Below are positions 43,380 through 51,402 of a DNA stretch of 64,000 nucleotides, piece by piece (positions within the stretch are counted from its first letter, which is position 1; the number at the start of each line of letters is the position of its first letter). The notes below the pieces were generated by a model. It saw only the letters and a list, made by a program, of their open reading frames with translations. It did no database searches and was not told where the DNA came from. This DNA is from HXMU1420-13 sp965229525 (GTDB taxonomy: Bacteria > Bacteroidota > Rhodothermia > Balneolales > Balneolaceae), in contig OZ245886.1 of assembly GCA_965229525.1 (NCBI GenBank), positions 3,348,001-3,412,000 on the forward strand. The letters are read 5' to 3'. Made by a program: the position numbers and the translations under genes.

Positions 43380-44309
43380 TTGCAACTTACCATCGGAATT
43401 TTATCGCGTAATGCTGCTTTATACTCAACCAAGCGATTAGTCGAAGCGATCGAAAAAGCAGGGCACATTCCAAAAGTTATTGATCACTTAAAATGTGATA
43501 TAGTAATTGAACAGGATAGTCCGACCATATATTACAATAAAGAAAAGCTGGATTACATTGATGCAGTAATACCAAGAATCGGAGCATCAGTTACTTTTTA
43601 TGGTACTGCAGTTGTTCGTCAATTCGAAATGATGAATAAATTCACAGCGGTTCAATCTCAAGCATTAGTTCGTTCGCGGGATAAACTCAGAAGTTTACAA
43701 ATTTTAGCTAATTCCGGTGTTGGTTTACCAAAAACTGTATTTACTAATTATTCTAAAGAGGTTAATAAACTAATTGATACAGTAGGTGGTGCACCGTTAA
43801 TCGTAAAACTTCTTGAAGGCACACAAGGTTATGGTGTTGTTTTAGCTCCAACAAAAAAGGCAGCACAATCAATAATCGAAGCATTTCACAGCATGAAAGC
43901 ACGTGTAATCGTTCAAGAATTTATTTCGGAATCAAAAGGTGCGGATATTCGAGCATTTGTTGTAGATGGAAAAGTAGTAGGCGCAATGAAAAGACAAGGA
44001 AAAGAAGGGGAGTTTCGATCAAATTTACACCAGGGTGGGAGTGGCTCTATTATAAAATTATCTCGAAAAGAAAGTGAAGTTGCGAGAACAGCTGCACAAG
44101 CAATGGGGCTTCCAATTGCAGGTGTAGACATGCTACAATCGGAAAGAGGACCATTAATTTTAGAAGTGAATTCATCACCTGGTTTGCAGGGAATTGAACA
44201 AACTACAGGCAAAGATATTGCAAGTTCCATCATAAAGTATGTAGTAAAAAAGACAGAAGAACGTATTGCAAAACCATCAAAAAGACGGAAAATTAAAAGT
44301 AATGCCTAA
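43380..44309 (+). CDS. rimK: RimK-family ATP-grasp glutamate ligase
   Basis: RimK adds glutamate residues to the C-terminus of ribosomal protein S6, and related ligases make other gamma- or alpha-glutamyl peptides. Visible are the N-terminal LTIGILSRNAALYSTKRLVEA, the ATP-grasp stretches VVKLLEGTQGYGVV-like (KLLEGTQGYGVVLA) and VQEFISESKGADIRAFV, and the metal site EVNSSPGLQGIE. It has a lysine/arginine-rich tail (KPSKRRKIKSNA) that could bind RNA or ribosome. The start codon is TTG one base after the upstream stop. It overlaps the next gene by eight bases. Confidence 0.92.
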   Translation: MQLTIGILSRNAALYSTKRLVEAIEKAGHIPKVIDHLKCDIVIEQDSPTIYYNKEKLDYIDAVIPRIGASVTFYGTAVVRQFEMMNKFTAVQSQALVRSRDKLRSLQILANSGVGLPKTVFTNYSKEVNKLIDTVGGAPLIVKLLEGTQGYGVVLAPTKKAAQSIIEAFHSMKARVIVQEFISESKGADIRAFVVDGKVVGAMKRQGKEGEFRSNLHQGGSGSIIKLSRKESEVARTAAQAMGLPIAGVDMLQSERGPLILEVNSSPGLQGIEQTTGKDIASSIIKYVVKKTEERIAKPSKRRKIKSNA

Positions 44310-45243
44310 ACAGATTGATATTAATGGTGTTACTATCGGTTTAGGTGAACAGAAAAAAATAAATTTCAATATTGCCAGGCTCCCGACTCATACAGATATT
44401 GATCTGGTAGTTCATGTTTATAGGGCAAAGATGGATGGTCCGGTTCTTTTGTTAACAGGTGGGCTTCATGGAGATGAGACAAATGGTATTGAAATTATTC
44501 GAAGGTTAATTGAATCCAAAAGAGTTATTCCGCAGCGGGGAACCGTTATTGCCATCCCTATTGTAAATGTTTTTGGTTTTATTTTTAATGAAAGGGGCGT
44601 ACCCGATGGAAAAGATATAAATAGAAGTTTTCCAGGTGCAAAAGAGGCTTCACTTGCCAGAATGCTGGCATATACCTTAATGCATCACATAATTCCAATA
44701 GTTGATTATGGAATAGATTTTCATACAGGTGGAGCGAGTCGCGCAAACTATCCACAAATCAGATGTACGTTTAATATTCCGGAGGCCAAAGAATTGGCAA
44801 AAGCATTTGAAGCTCCTGTTATGCTGCATTCTACTTTAATTAAAAACTCATTCAGATCAGCAGCGAATAAAAAAAATACACCCATTATAGTGTTTGAAGG
44901 AGGTGAGTCTTTAAGGATTGATTCACATGCTATTGACGAAGGATTTGCAGGTACTTTACGTGTCATGAAGCATCTAAATATGTGTGATGAAGCGCCTTTA
45001 GCTGATCACTCTAGAATGTATCGTAAATCAATTTGGCTTAGAGCAAAAAAATCAGGTTTATTTAATCCAAGTTTAGAACTTGGGTCAATGGTATCTAAAA
45101 AAGAAACTCTAGGATTTATCAATGATCCATTTGGGGGGAGAAAATCCAAAGTGGTATCTTCCCATGATGGTATCATAATTGGTCAAAATAATAATCCAAT
45201 AGTTCATAAAGGCGATGCCATTATACACATAGCTTACAATTAG
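44302..45243 (+). CDS. Succinylglutamate desuccinylase/aspartoacylase-family deacylase
   Basis: A zinc-dependent M14-fold amidohydrolase of the AstE/AspA group. From the ATG chosen here, zinc ligands are H56 and E59 in GGLHGDETNG and H141 in DFHTGG, and the catalytic glutamate is E199 in IVFEGGE. The C-terminal domain (about 240-314) is a short beta-rich cap. The start overlaps rimK by eight bases; an in-frame TTG 12 codons earlier is less likely. Arginine-succinyltransferase pathway genes are absent, so AstE activity itself is unlikely; removal of a glutamate- or N-acyl-amino-acid group is more plausible. Confidence 0.85.
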   Translation: MPKQIDINGVTIGLGEQKKINFNIARLPTHTDIDLVVHVYRAKMDGPVLLLTGGLHGDETNGIEIIRRLIESKRVIPQRGTVIAIPIVNVFGFIFNERGVPDGKDINRSFPGAKEASLARMLAYTLMHHIIPIVDYGIDFHTGGASRANYPQIRCTFNIPEAKELAKAFEAPVMLHSTLIKNSFRSAANKKNTPIIVFEGGESLRIDSHAIDEGFAGTLRVMKHLNMCDEAPLADHSRMYRKSIWLRAKKSGLFNPSLELGSMVSKKETLGFINDPFGGRKSKVVSSHDGIIIGQNNNPIVHKGDAIIHIAYN

Positions 45244-45251
45244 AGGATATT

Positions 45252-45599
45252 TTGGAATACGATCTATTATTTACATTAATCAATAAAGAAGACTGGAAAA
45301 AAAATACTGAATCGGGTTTTTTTGTACCTGATGAATTAGAAGAAAAAGGATTTATTGAGTGCTTTGAAGGTAAATTTACTGAGTTAATCGCAAATAGTTC
45401 GTTTGTACATTCCAATCAGCTTTTATTACTTGTAATTGATCCATTAAGAATCAATGAGCCAATTAAAAAAGAGCGTAACGACGAGTTTGAATTTTATTCG
45501 ATTCAAGGAAAATTTTCTATTGACGCCATCATTGATCGAATTATTCTCAAAAAAAATTCGAATGGTAAGTTCAATGTTAGAGTAAAGCACTTCGATTAG
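45252..45599 (+). CDS. DUF952-family protein
   Basis: A 115-residue protein with TTG start that fits DUF952: an N-terminal LFTLINKEDWKK, a central KGFIECFEGKFTELIANS (the family usually has GFIHLS), then LLLLVIDPLRINEPIKKE and a C-terminal IQGKFSIDAIIDRIIL. The family has a compact fold of unknown function and sometimes shares annotation with glutathione-S-transferase-like proteins without evidence. It is sandwiched in the rimK operon and its stop codon overlaps the proposed start of the lipid kinase. The family histidine of GFIHLS is replaced by glutamate (GFIECF). Confidence 0.65.
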   Translation: MEYDLLFTLINKEDWKKNTESGFFVPDELEEKGFIECFEGKFTELIANSSFVHSNQLLLLVIDPLRINEPIKKERNDEFEFYSIQGKFSIDAIIDRIILKKNSNGKFNVRVKHFD

Positions 45600-46497
45600 T
45601 CAGCACAATTCAACATATCGTTATTGCTTCATTCTTAATTGCTCAAAAAAAGCTACTTCATTAAAGAAAAAATTTAATAGGTTACTTCCTACTATTGATA
45701 AGAATATTGAAACATATGAGGTATTTGAAACCTATTCAAAACATGAAGCACTAGATTGTATTAAGAATAATTTTGATAGGTTTGATGTTTTTGTTTCTTG
45801 TGGTGGTGATGGAACTCTCCAATTAATTGCCGGAGAACTCAAAAGAACGGATAAAATTATTGGGGTACTACCTTTTGGTACCGGAAATGATTTTGCAAAA
45901 ATATTTTCATTAGATTTAAACGCACAAGCTTTTCTAGATTTAATCTTCAATGGTAAACCAAAGAAATTCGACCTCATCCAAGTAAACAAAGGCACATATT
46001 GCATAAATACTTTTGGAATTGGTTTTGATGGGGATGCTAATGCAATTGCTGCTGATGTTCATTTACCTTTAGGAAGTTTTAAATACTTCTTTGCTGCTAT
46101 TAAGGCGTTAATTAATATTACACCTTTTAGATTATCCATAGTATTTAATGATGAGCCACAAAAAGATATACGGTCATTTATGGCTGTAATTTCGAATGGC
46201 AAATGGGAGGGGGGCTCTTTTTTTATATCTCCTGATTCAGAACCTTCTGATGGTAGCATTGAAATGACTATCAGCATTTCAAATAATAAATGGAGCCTAT
46301 TGAATCAGCTTCTTCGTTTAGCTTTTGGGATGCAACTAGATTCAAATGAATTTGAACGTTTTAGTTTCCAATCTGCAAAAATAAATGCTGATAGATTGCT
46401 AGTTTCTCATTCTGATGGAGAGGTTAAACAACCAAATTCAGAATTTTCATTTCAAGTACTACCTAATTCTGTAAATATCTTAGCTCCAGAAAATTAG
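45595..46497 (+). CDS. Diacylglycerol/lipid kinase, YegS/BmrU family, probable ATT start
   Basis: A 300-residue lipid kinase that phosphorylates diacylglycerol or a related lipid. Numbered from the proposed ATT start: beta-strand YRYCFILNC (about 8-16), catalytic GGDGT at 70-74, nucleotide-site PFGTGND at 93-99, and acidic DGE at 274-276, all in one continuous frame with no stop. No ATG, GTG or TTG occurs in this frame before 46180, which lies after the catalytic motifs. An ATT codon at 45595 overlaps the DUF952 stop (ATTAG) and gives the family length. A frameshift fusion with DUF952 is the alternative. Confidence 0.75.
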   Translation: MSQHNSTYRYCFILNCSKKATSLKKKFNRLLPTIDKNIETYEVFETYSKHEALDCIKNNFDRFDVFVSCGGDGTLQLIAGELKRTDKIIGVLPFGTGNDFAKIFSLDLNAQAFLDLIFNGKPKKFDLIQVNKGTYCINTFGIGFDGDANAIAADVHLPLGSFKYFFAAIKALINITPFRLSIVFNDEPQKDIRSFMAVISNGKWEGGSFFISPDSEPSDGSIEMTISISNNKWSLLNQLLRLAFGMQLDSNEFERFSFQSAKINADRLLVSHSDGEVKQPNSEFSFQVLPNSVNILAPEN

Positions 46498-46574
46498 TTT
46501 ACAATTTTTTCACATTTAAGACGCAACTTAATAAAGTTCGATCCGCATAATGTGCCCGTCATCAAAAAAGTAAT

Positions 46575-46579
46575 AGGAG
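46575..46579 (+). promoter_or_regulatory. Shine-Dalgarno site fixing the start of the first TonB gene
   Basis: AGGAG lies five bases before the ATG at 46585. The frame is open from an earlier GTG (46552), but this site decides for the ATG and a 222-residue product. Confidence 0.7.
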
Positions 46580-46584
46580 TTAAC

Positions 46585-47253
46585 ATGAGAGAACCGATTA
46601 AACGGATGAAGCGGCTAAAGGATCACAGAAAAAATTATGGACTAAAATTCCAGGTAGGACTAATAGTAAGTCTTTCGATATTTTTAGTTGTGTTTAATAT
46701 AACTATGACATCTGAACCCCCTGCGCCTATGGTCCTAGATATTCAGGAAGAGATTTTTATGGAAGAAGTTGTTCAAACTAAACAAATAACAACTCCTCCT
46801 GCGCCACCTAGACCTCCAGTTCCCGTAGAAGTTCCGAACGACGAAATTCTAGACGATGAAATCGTAGAATTAGATCTGGAATTTGATTTAGATGCCCCAC
46901 TCAATTTACCACCACCACCGCCGCCTTCAGATGAAGGTGATGAAGACGAGATTTTCATTGTAGTGGAACAACCACCGGTATTAATAGGTGGCATAGCAAG
47001 TGTTCAACAACGCATTCGATACCCTGAATTAGCAAGAAATGCCGGTATAGAGGGTAGAGTTGTTGTGCAATTTGTAGTTACAAGTGAAGGTGAAGTGGCC
47101 AACCCTCGTGTTGTGAGGGGGATAGGTGGTGGATGTGACGAAGCAGCTCTTGAAGCTCTTCAATTCGCCAAATTTCAACCTGGTTATCAAAGAGGTAGGC
47201 CTGTGAATGTGAGTTATAGCTTACCAATTACATTTTCCCTGAATACGAAGTAG
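46585..47253 (+). CDS. TonB-family energy transducer, first of two tandem copies
   Basis: A TonB-like protein: cytoplasmic basic N-terminus, one membrane segment at about residues 23-38, an acidic and proline-rich periplasmic spacer (TTPPAPPRPPVPVEVPND and LPPPPPPSDEGD) and a TonB C-terminal domain from about 131 (VLIGGIASVQ, YPELARNAGIEGRVVVQF, AKFQPGYQRGRPV). It would couple the proton motive force to outer-membrane receptors if an ExbB/ExbD complex is supplied, but none is encoded nearby. It is a close paralogue of the next gene; they share the EDEIFIVVEQPPVLIGGI stretch. Confidence 0.88.
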   Translation: MREPIKRMKRLKDHRKNYGLKFQVGLIVSLSIFLVVFNITMTSEPPAPMVLDIQEEIFMEEVVQTKQITTPPAPPRPPVPVEVPNDEILDDEIVELDLEFDLDAPLNLPPPPPPSDEGDEDEIFIVVEQPPVLIGGIASVQQRIRYPELARNAGIEGRVVVQFVVTSEGEVANPRVVRGIGGGCDEAALEALQFAKFQPGYQRGRPVNVSYSLPITFSLNTK

Positions 47254-47275
47254 TTAAGTAGCTAATTTTAATAAA

Positions 47276-47306
47276 GCCTTCATTATTTTTAGTGAAGGCA
47301 TTTTTT
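47276..47306 (+). terminator. Intrinsic terminator between the two TonB genes
   Basis: A seven-base stem (GCCTTCA 47276-47282 with TGAAGGC 47293-47299) and ten-base loop are followed by a six-T run. The second TonB gene therefore probably has its own promoter. Confidence 0.8.
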
Positions 47307-47365
47307 ATGAAAGCGATTTCATAAAATCTTCATTTATACCAGCTATCATCAAATAACAACTTGAT

Positions 47366-47371
47366 AGGAGG
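47366..47371 (+). promoter_or_regulatory. Consensus Shine-Dalgarno site of the second TonB gene
   Basis: AGGAGG lies six bases before the ATG, a full consensus in a region where most genes have weak or no Shine-Dalgarno site. High translation is suggested. Confidence 0.7.
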
Positions 47372-47377
47372 TATATT

Positions 47378-48058
47378 ATGAAAGATCCAGTAAAGATCAT
47401 TAAGCGAACGAATAATCTCAGTCGCAATTATGTTATAGGTATAGAAGTTGGACTAATTCTAACTTTAAGCCTATTTATTCTTTTGTTTAGAATGGATTTT
47501 TATCCGCAACAAACAGAAGAAGATTTTTATGTTGAGGTACAAGAGGAGGTTTTTGTTGAAGAAATTGTACAAACGAAGCAAGCTGATACACCGCCACCAC
47601 CTCCACGACCACCAGTACCAATCGAAGTACCAAATGATGAAGTATTGGTTGATGATTTCATAGAATTTGATGCGGAATTAGATTTAGACGGACCTATGGA
47701 AATGCCACCACCACCGCCGCAACAAGCAGAGGAAGAGTTTGAAGATGAAATCTTTATAGTTGTTGAACAGCCACCAGTATTAATAGGTGGAATTCAAGGT
47801 GTACAAAAAGCAATTGTATATCCAGAACTAGCTTTAAAAGTTGGAATAGAAGGTAGGGTAGTTGTTCAATTTATAGTTGACAGAGACGGTAGAGTTGTGA
47901 ATCCTGTTGTTATGAGAGGCATAGGTGGCGGATGTGATGAAGAAGCGATCAGAGCAGTTAAATTAGCTAAATTCCAACCCGGAATGCAAAGAGGTAGACC
48001 AGTATCAGTACGTTATTCACTTCCTATAACATTCAAAATCTATAATAAGGATAGCTAG
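47378..48058 (+). CDS. TonB-family energy transducer, second tandem copy
   Basis: A 226-residue paralogue of the preceding TonB. It has a membrane segment at about residues 20-37, an acidic spacer with a proline-rich run (TPPPPPRPPVPIEVPND then MPPPPPQQAEEEFEDE) and the TonB C-terminal domain (VLIGGIQGVQ, YPELALKVGIEGRVVVQF, AKFQPGMQRGRPV). The two differ most in the spacer and the membrane helix, so they may serve different ExbB/ExbD partners or receptors. It ends a few bases before a strong bidirectional terminator. Confidence 0.88.
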   Translation: MKDPVKIIKRTNNLSRNYVIGIEVGLILTLSLFILLFRMDFYPQQTEEDFYVEVQEEVFVEEIVQTKQADTPPPPPRPPVPIEVPNDEVLVDDFIEFDAELDLDGPMEMPPPPPQQAEEEFEDEIFIVVEQPPVLIGGIQGVQKAIVYPELALKVGIEGRVVVQFIVDRDGRVVNPVVMRGIGGGCDEEAIRAVKLAKFQPGMQRGRPVSVRYSLPITFKIYNKDS

Positions 48059-48084
48059 AAGCTAATCTTATAATTGCTTTCAAT

Positions 48085-48122
48085 AAAAGACTCAGTTATT
48101 AACCTTATCAACTGAGTCTTTT
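48085..48122. terminator. Bidirectional terminator between the second TonB and the receiver gene
   Basis: A 13-bp perfect stem (AAAAGACTCAGTT 48085-48097 with 48110-48122) with A- and T-rich flanks can end both convergent transcripts. The last codons and stop of the receiver gene lie inside it. Confidence 0.88.
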
Positions 48123-48454
48123 AGTATGTTGTAATTAATAGGTTTAACTAGATAATCAACATACTTGATTGCATTGGCACGTTCTCTGTTATATGCATCT
48201 GAATTTCCGGTAATAAAAATGACCGGTATATCAACCTGATCTTGTTGAAGTGAACTAACAGCGTCTATACCATCAACATCATCTTCAAGCATAATATCCA
48301 TAAGTATAAGGTCGGGACTCATTTCTTTTGCACATCTAATAGCTTCACGACCTTCAGTTACTGTAGCAATAACTTCCATATCCATTTTTTGCATCATCTT
48401 TGTAAGCAAAAGTGAGAGAACTTTGTCGTCTTCAACTATTAGAACTTTATTCAT
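48092..48454 (-). CDS. Orphan response-regulator receiver (CheY-like)
   Basis: A single receiver domain of 120 residues with the phosphoacceptor D53 in LILMDIML, acidic pair D9 and D10, T82 in VIFITG and K104 in YLVKP. It has no DNA-binding output domain and no histidine kinase gene beside it, so it probably receives phosphate from a kinase elsewhere and acts through protein contacts, as in Bacteroidota hybrid systems. It is a single gene ending inside the shared terminator. Confidence 0.9.
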   Translation of the reverse strand: MNKVLIVEDDKVLSLLLTKMMQKMDMEVIATVTEGREAIRCAKEMSPDLILMDIMLEDDVDGIDAVSSLQQDQVDIPVIFITGNSDAYNRERANAIKYVDYLVKPINYNILKDSVDKVNN

Positions 48455-48708
48455 TTCAAACCGAGGTAATATCCAATAAAATTAGTAATTCAAGTTAAGG
48501 TACAGATTAGCTAATTGCTATTGATATGATCAACATTATACAATGCTAACTTATAGTTATACAGTTGGATAATTCAATCTCTCAATACCATAGTACTTAA
48601 AATTATCAGTTTAGAAAACTTTATCGGCGATAATGAAAATAAATTAAAGGGTAATAACAATTTCTTATAATATATATTATGTAAAGTAATTAAATTTAAA
48701 CTGAGTAC

Positions 48709-49176
48709 TTATATTAACCCAGCCAATATCTTTTGAATTTCATAGAAGTTTGGGAGCACATCATCTGTATCAAGAATTTCTTCAAATCTTACTATTCCCT
48801 CTTTATCAATAATAAATGCTGATCGTTTTGATACACCAATCATCCCATAAAAATCTTCATAGATTGTATTATATAATTTTGAAACTTCTTTATTAAAGTC
48901 ACTAAGTAATTCAAAGTTTAGATTCTGAGCTTGTTTAAATGCTTTCTGAACAAATAAACTATCTACACTAATTGCAATAACTTCGGCATCTAGTGATTCG
49001 TAGATTTTCATGTTGTCTCTAATTGAACACAACTCCTCTGTACAAACACCAGAAAAAGCTAGTGGATAAAAAAGCAGTACCACATTTCTATTTCCTTTAT
49101 AGTCTTCCAGATTAATAAACTCAAAGTTTCCATTTTGCAATTTAAACACTGGTGCTTTTTTGCCAAGTAAACTCAT
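48709..49176 (-). CDS. Peroxiredoxin (AhpE/Bcp-like)
   Basis: A thiol peroxidase that reduces hydroperoxides. The peroxidatic cysteine is C45 in YPLAFSGVCTEELC, with a second cysteine at C50 placed as the resolving cysteine of Bcp-type atypical 2-Cys enzymes. The protein is 155 residues long, soluble and has no export signal. It overlaps the preceding membrane-protein gene by four bases and is third in a der-membrane protein-peroxiredoxin run. The 250-base AT-rich gap after it holds no recognisable gene. Confidence 0.88.
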   Translation of the reverse strand: MSLLGKKAPVFKLQNGNFEFINLEDYKGNRNVVLLFYPLAFSGVCTEELCSIRDNMKIYESLDAEVIAISVDSLFVQKAFKQAQNLNFELLSDFNKEVSKLYNTIYEDFYGMIGVSKRSAFIIDKEGIVRFEEILDTDDVLPNFYEIQKILAGLI

Positions 49177-49790
49177 ACCTGAATATTGTTTAGTTTTGAT
49201 TTAGACACCTTTTTGAATCCAAATGCACCCAAAAGCATTCCAACAGCCATTAACATTATTGAAGTAACTTCCAAGTATTCAAAGTCTGGCCAATCTATAA
49301 ACCAATACCCAACATAGGCTATGGCAAAAATAACGGTAGATAATAATAGTAATGACCTATGTTTATACATTAAGTGATTTATTGAAATCACAAGGATTCC
49401 AACAATGATTGCTCCCCCCTGGTAAGTAATTCTTAGTAAATCTTTAACAACATCTGCCTGTATTATCATTGGATAAAAAAATATTCCAACCAAAGGCAAT
49501 AAGGTCATTGGTAATGGAAATCGGGCAAAAACAGGTTTTGAGTTTCTGATTTTTACAAACAAAGCGCACAAAACTAGTGTAATACTAATTAGATCACCCC
49601 ATTCTCTTGCAAGTATTGGATCAATTTGGTCGAAATACGTTAAACCGATCCCAACTGCGAAGCTTAAAATTCCTAGTCCAAAGAAGAAATTAGACAATGA
49701 CTTGGTCGAATACGCAATACTAAACATTATAAATAATGATGGAATTGCAGTAGCCAGTAATGTTACATCCAACCAATTAATATCAAACAT
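49173..49790 (-). CDS. Membrane protein of unknown function
   Basis: Unrecognised. The 205-residue protein has about seven strongly hydrophobic segments (for example LDVTLLATAIPSLFIMF, FFGLGILSFAVGIGLTYF, LISITLVLCALFV, TYQGGAIIVGILVISI and LLLLSTVIFAIAYVGYWF) and a short lysine-rich C-terminus (FKKVSKSKLNN), with no soluble domain. It sits three bases after der and overlaps the peroxiredoxin gene by four bases, so it is cotranscribed with both. No metal or catalytic motif is apparent. Confidence 0.65.
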   Translation of the reverse strand: MFDINWLDVTLLATAIPSLFIMFSIAYSTKSLSNFFFGLGILSFAVGIGLTYFDQIDPILAREWGDLISITLVLCALFVKIRNSKPVFARFPLPMTLLPLVGIFFYPMIIQADVVKDLLRITYQGGAIIVGILVISINHLMYKHRSLLLLSTVIFAIAYVGYWFIDWPDFEYLEVTSIMLMAVGMLLGAFGFKKVSKSKLNNIQV

Positions 49791-49793
49791 TTA

Positions 49794-51101
49794 CTATTTC
49801 TGTTTAAAAGTCATTGTGATTGGTACACCGGTAAATTCATATTTATCTCTCAATTTATTCTCGAGAAATCTTCTATAATTTGGTGGCATATCCTGGGGGT
49901 TATTCATAAAAAACTTAAATACTGGCGGATTTGACTTAACCTGACTCATATAATTGATTTTAAGTTGTTTACCCCTTTTCATTGGTAATGGTCTACTTGA
50001 TAAAATATCTTCAAGATAATCGTTCAATTCCGATGTGCTGATTTGTTTTTTTCTTTCTTCAAGAACTAAATCAGCAACTTCTATTACACGATGAATACGC
50101 TTTTTATTAAGTGCTGAAATGGTAACCACCGGCACGTAACTTAATTGAGGAACAGCTTCATAGATATACGTTTCAAACTCTTTTACTGTGTTTGTGTCTT
50201 TATCCTCAATCAAATCCCATTTGTTCAATACAATAATTAAACCTTTGTTAAACCTTTCAGCTTCTCTTAAAACCCGTTTATCCTGATCTTCAAACCCACG
50301 AACTGCATCAAGAATTAATACTGCAACATCACATTCACGAATTGCTTTTTCTGTTCTAACGGTACTATAAAACTCAATGTTTTCTTTAACTTTAACACGC
50401 TTTCTTAGCCCTGCTGTATCAACTAAAATGTACTCTTTACCGTCAAAATTTAATCGACTATTTATAGTATCTCTTGTAGTTCCCGCGATATCCGTAACGA
50501 TAGAACGTTCATCATTTAACAAGGCATTAACCAGGCTACTTTTTCCGACATTGGGTCTACCAATAAAAGCTAACTTTGGAGCATCATCTTCTACCTCAGT
50601 TTCCTGATTTGGTAATAATTCAACAATTCTATCGAGTAATTCCCCGGTTCCCGACCCGCTTATTGCAGAAATCGGGAAAATTTCATCAAAGCCGAGCTCA
50701 TAAAACTCAGATGAATTCAATCTCCTTTCTTCATTATCAGCTTTGTTTGTGATAACAATTACAGGTTTATCCTGTTGTCTTAGCAAATTTGCAACAGCTT
50801 TGTCTAGCGTATTTATCCCTAATTCAACATCTACAACAAACAGTACCACATCAGACTCCTCAAGAGCGATATGCACTTGCTCTCTGATACCAACTACCAT
50901 CACGTCCATATCATCCGGTAAATAACCACCAGTATCGATTACAGTGAAATCATGTCCATTCCAGTAAGACTCCCCATAATGACGATCTCTGGTTACTCCA
51001 TATTCATCATGAACAATTGCACGTCTTTCACCAATTAATCGATTAAAAATAGTCGACTTACCTACATTTGGCCGACCAACAATTGAAACTACTGGGAGCA
51101 T
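49794..51101 (-). CDS. der: Ribosome biogenesis GTPase Der
   Basis: Der (EngA) is an essential tandem GTPase for 50S subunit maturation. Two P-loops GRPNVGKS are visible, at residues 9-16 and again after about 175, followed by the switch motifs DTGG and DTAG and specificity motifs NKAD and NKWD. A C-terminal KH-like domain (LPMKRGKQLKINYMSQ) completes the 435-residue protein. It leads the operon with the membrane protein and the peroxiredoxin. Confidence 0.97.
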   Translation of the reverse strand: MLPVVSIVGRPNVGKSTIFNRLIGERRAIVHDEYGVTRDRHYGESYWNGHDFTVIDTGGYLPDDMDVMVVGIREQVHIALEESDVVLFVVDVELGINTLDKAVANLLRQQDKPVIVITNKADNEERRLNSSEFYELGFDEIFPISAISGSGTGELLDRIVELLPNQETEVEDDAPKLAFIGRPNVGKSSLVNALLNDERSIVTDIAGTTRDTINSRLNFDGKEYILVDTAGLRKRVKVKENIEFYSTVRTEKAIRECDVAVLILDAVRGFEDQDKRVLREAERFNKGLIIVLNKWDLIEDKDTNTVKEFETYIYEAVPQLSYVPVVTISALNKKRIHRVIEVADLVLEERKKQISTSELNDYLEDILSSRPLPMKRGKQLKINYMSQVKSNPPVFKFFMNNPQDMPPNYRRFLENKLRDKYEFTGVPITMTFKQK

Positions 51102-51161
51102 TTATCAAATTGAATTATTAGTTTTACCAATGATACGCAATTTAATGTTCAAGACTGCAGC

Positions 51162-51401
51162 ATGCTTAAAAGCTTCTATGAATTATTTGGTTTTTTTGGA
51201 GCCCTGATTTTATCACTGGTGTTATTTGGGTTTTTTATTTTTTGGCTTGCTGGGCTTGCGGGAATAACCCTTCCTGTGGATGGCGGAAAACCCAAATTTA
51301 ATAAATGGGAAGTTCTAATTGCTATATTTATTCCTATTTATCCTATCTATTGGCTACTGCGTGATATTATTGAACAGCATATGTTTATGAAGAAAAGTTA
51401 A
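51162..51401 (+). CDS. Small two-helix membrane protein, unrecognised
   Basis: A 79-residue protein with two hydrophobic helices (about 10-33 and 51-66) joined by a polar loop PVDGGKPKFNKWE and a short C-terminal tail QHMFMKKS. It belongs to no family I recognise. It is divergent from der and its stop is one base from the stop of the convergent helicase gene. Membrane-protein-like composition and absence of internal stops argue that it is real, though short. Confidence 0.5.
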   Translation: MLKSFYELFGFFGALILSLVLFGFFIFWLAGLAGITLPVDGGKPKFNKWEVLIAIFIPIYPIYWLLRDIIEQHMFMKKS

Positions 51402-51402
51402 T

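Noticed and set aside
44266..44301. Upstream TTG start of the aspartoacylase-like gene
   Set aside because: It would extend the overlap with rimK to 44 bases and adds no family-conserved residues; the ATG at 44302 gives the normal N-terminus.
46180..46497. Short frame starting at ATG 46180 as an independent gene
   Set aside because: It is the C-terminal third of the lipid kinase; the same frame continues upstream through GGDGT and PFGTGND motifs without a stop, so an independent 105-residue product is unlikely.
45252..46497. DUF952-lipid kinase fusion by programmed frameshift
   Set aside because: No slippery heptamer or stimulatory structure is evident at the junction; ATT initiation overlapping the stop explains the layout more simply, though the alternative is kept as a test in the findings.
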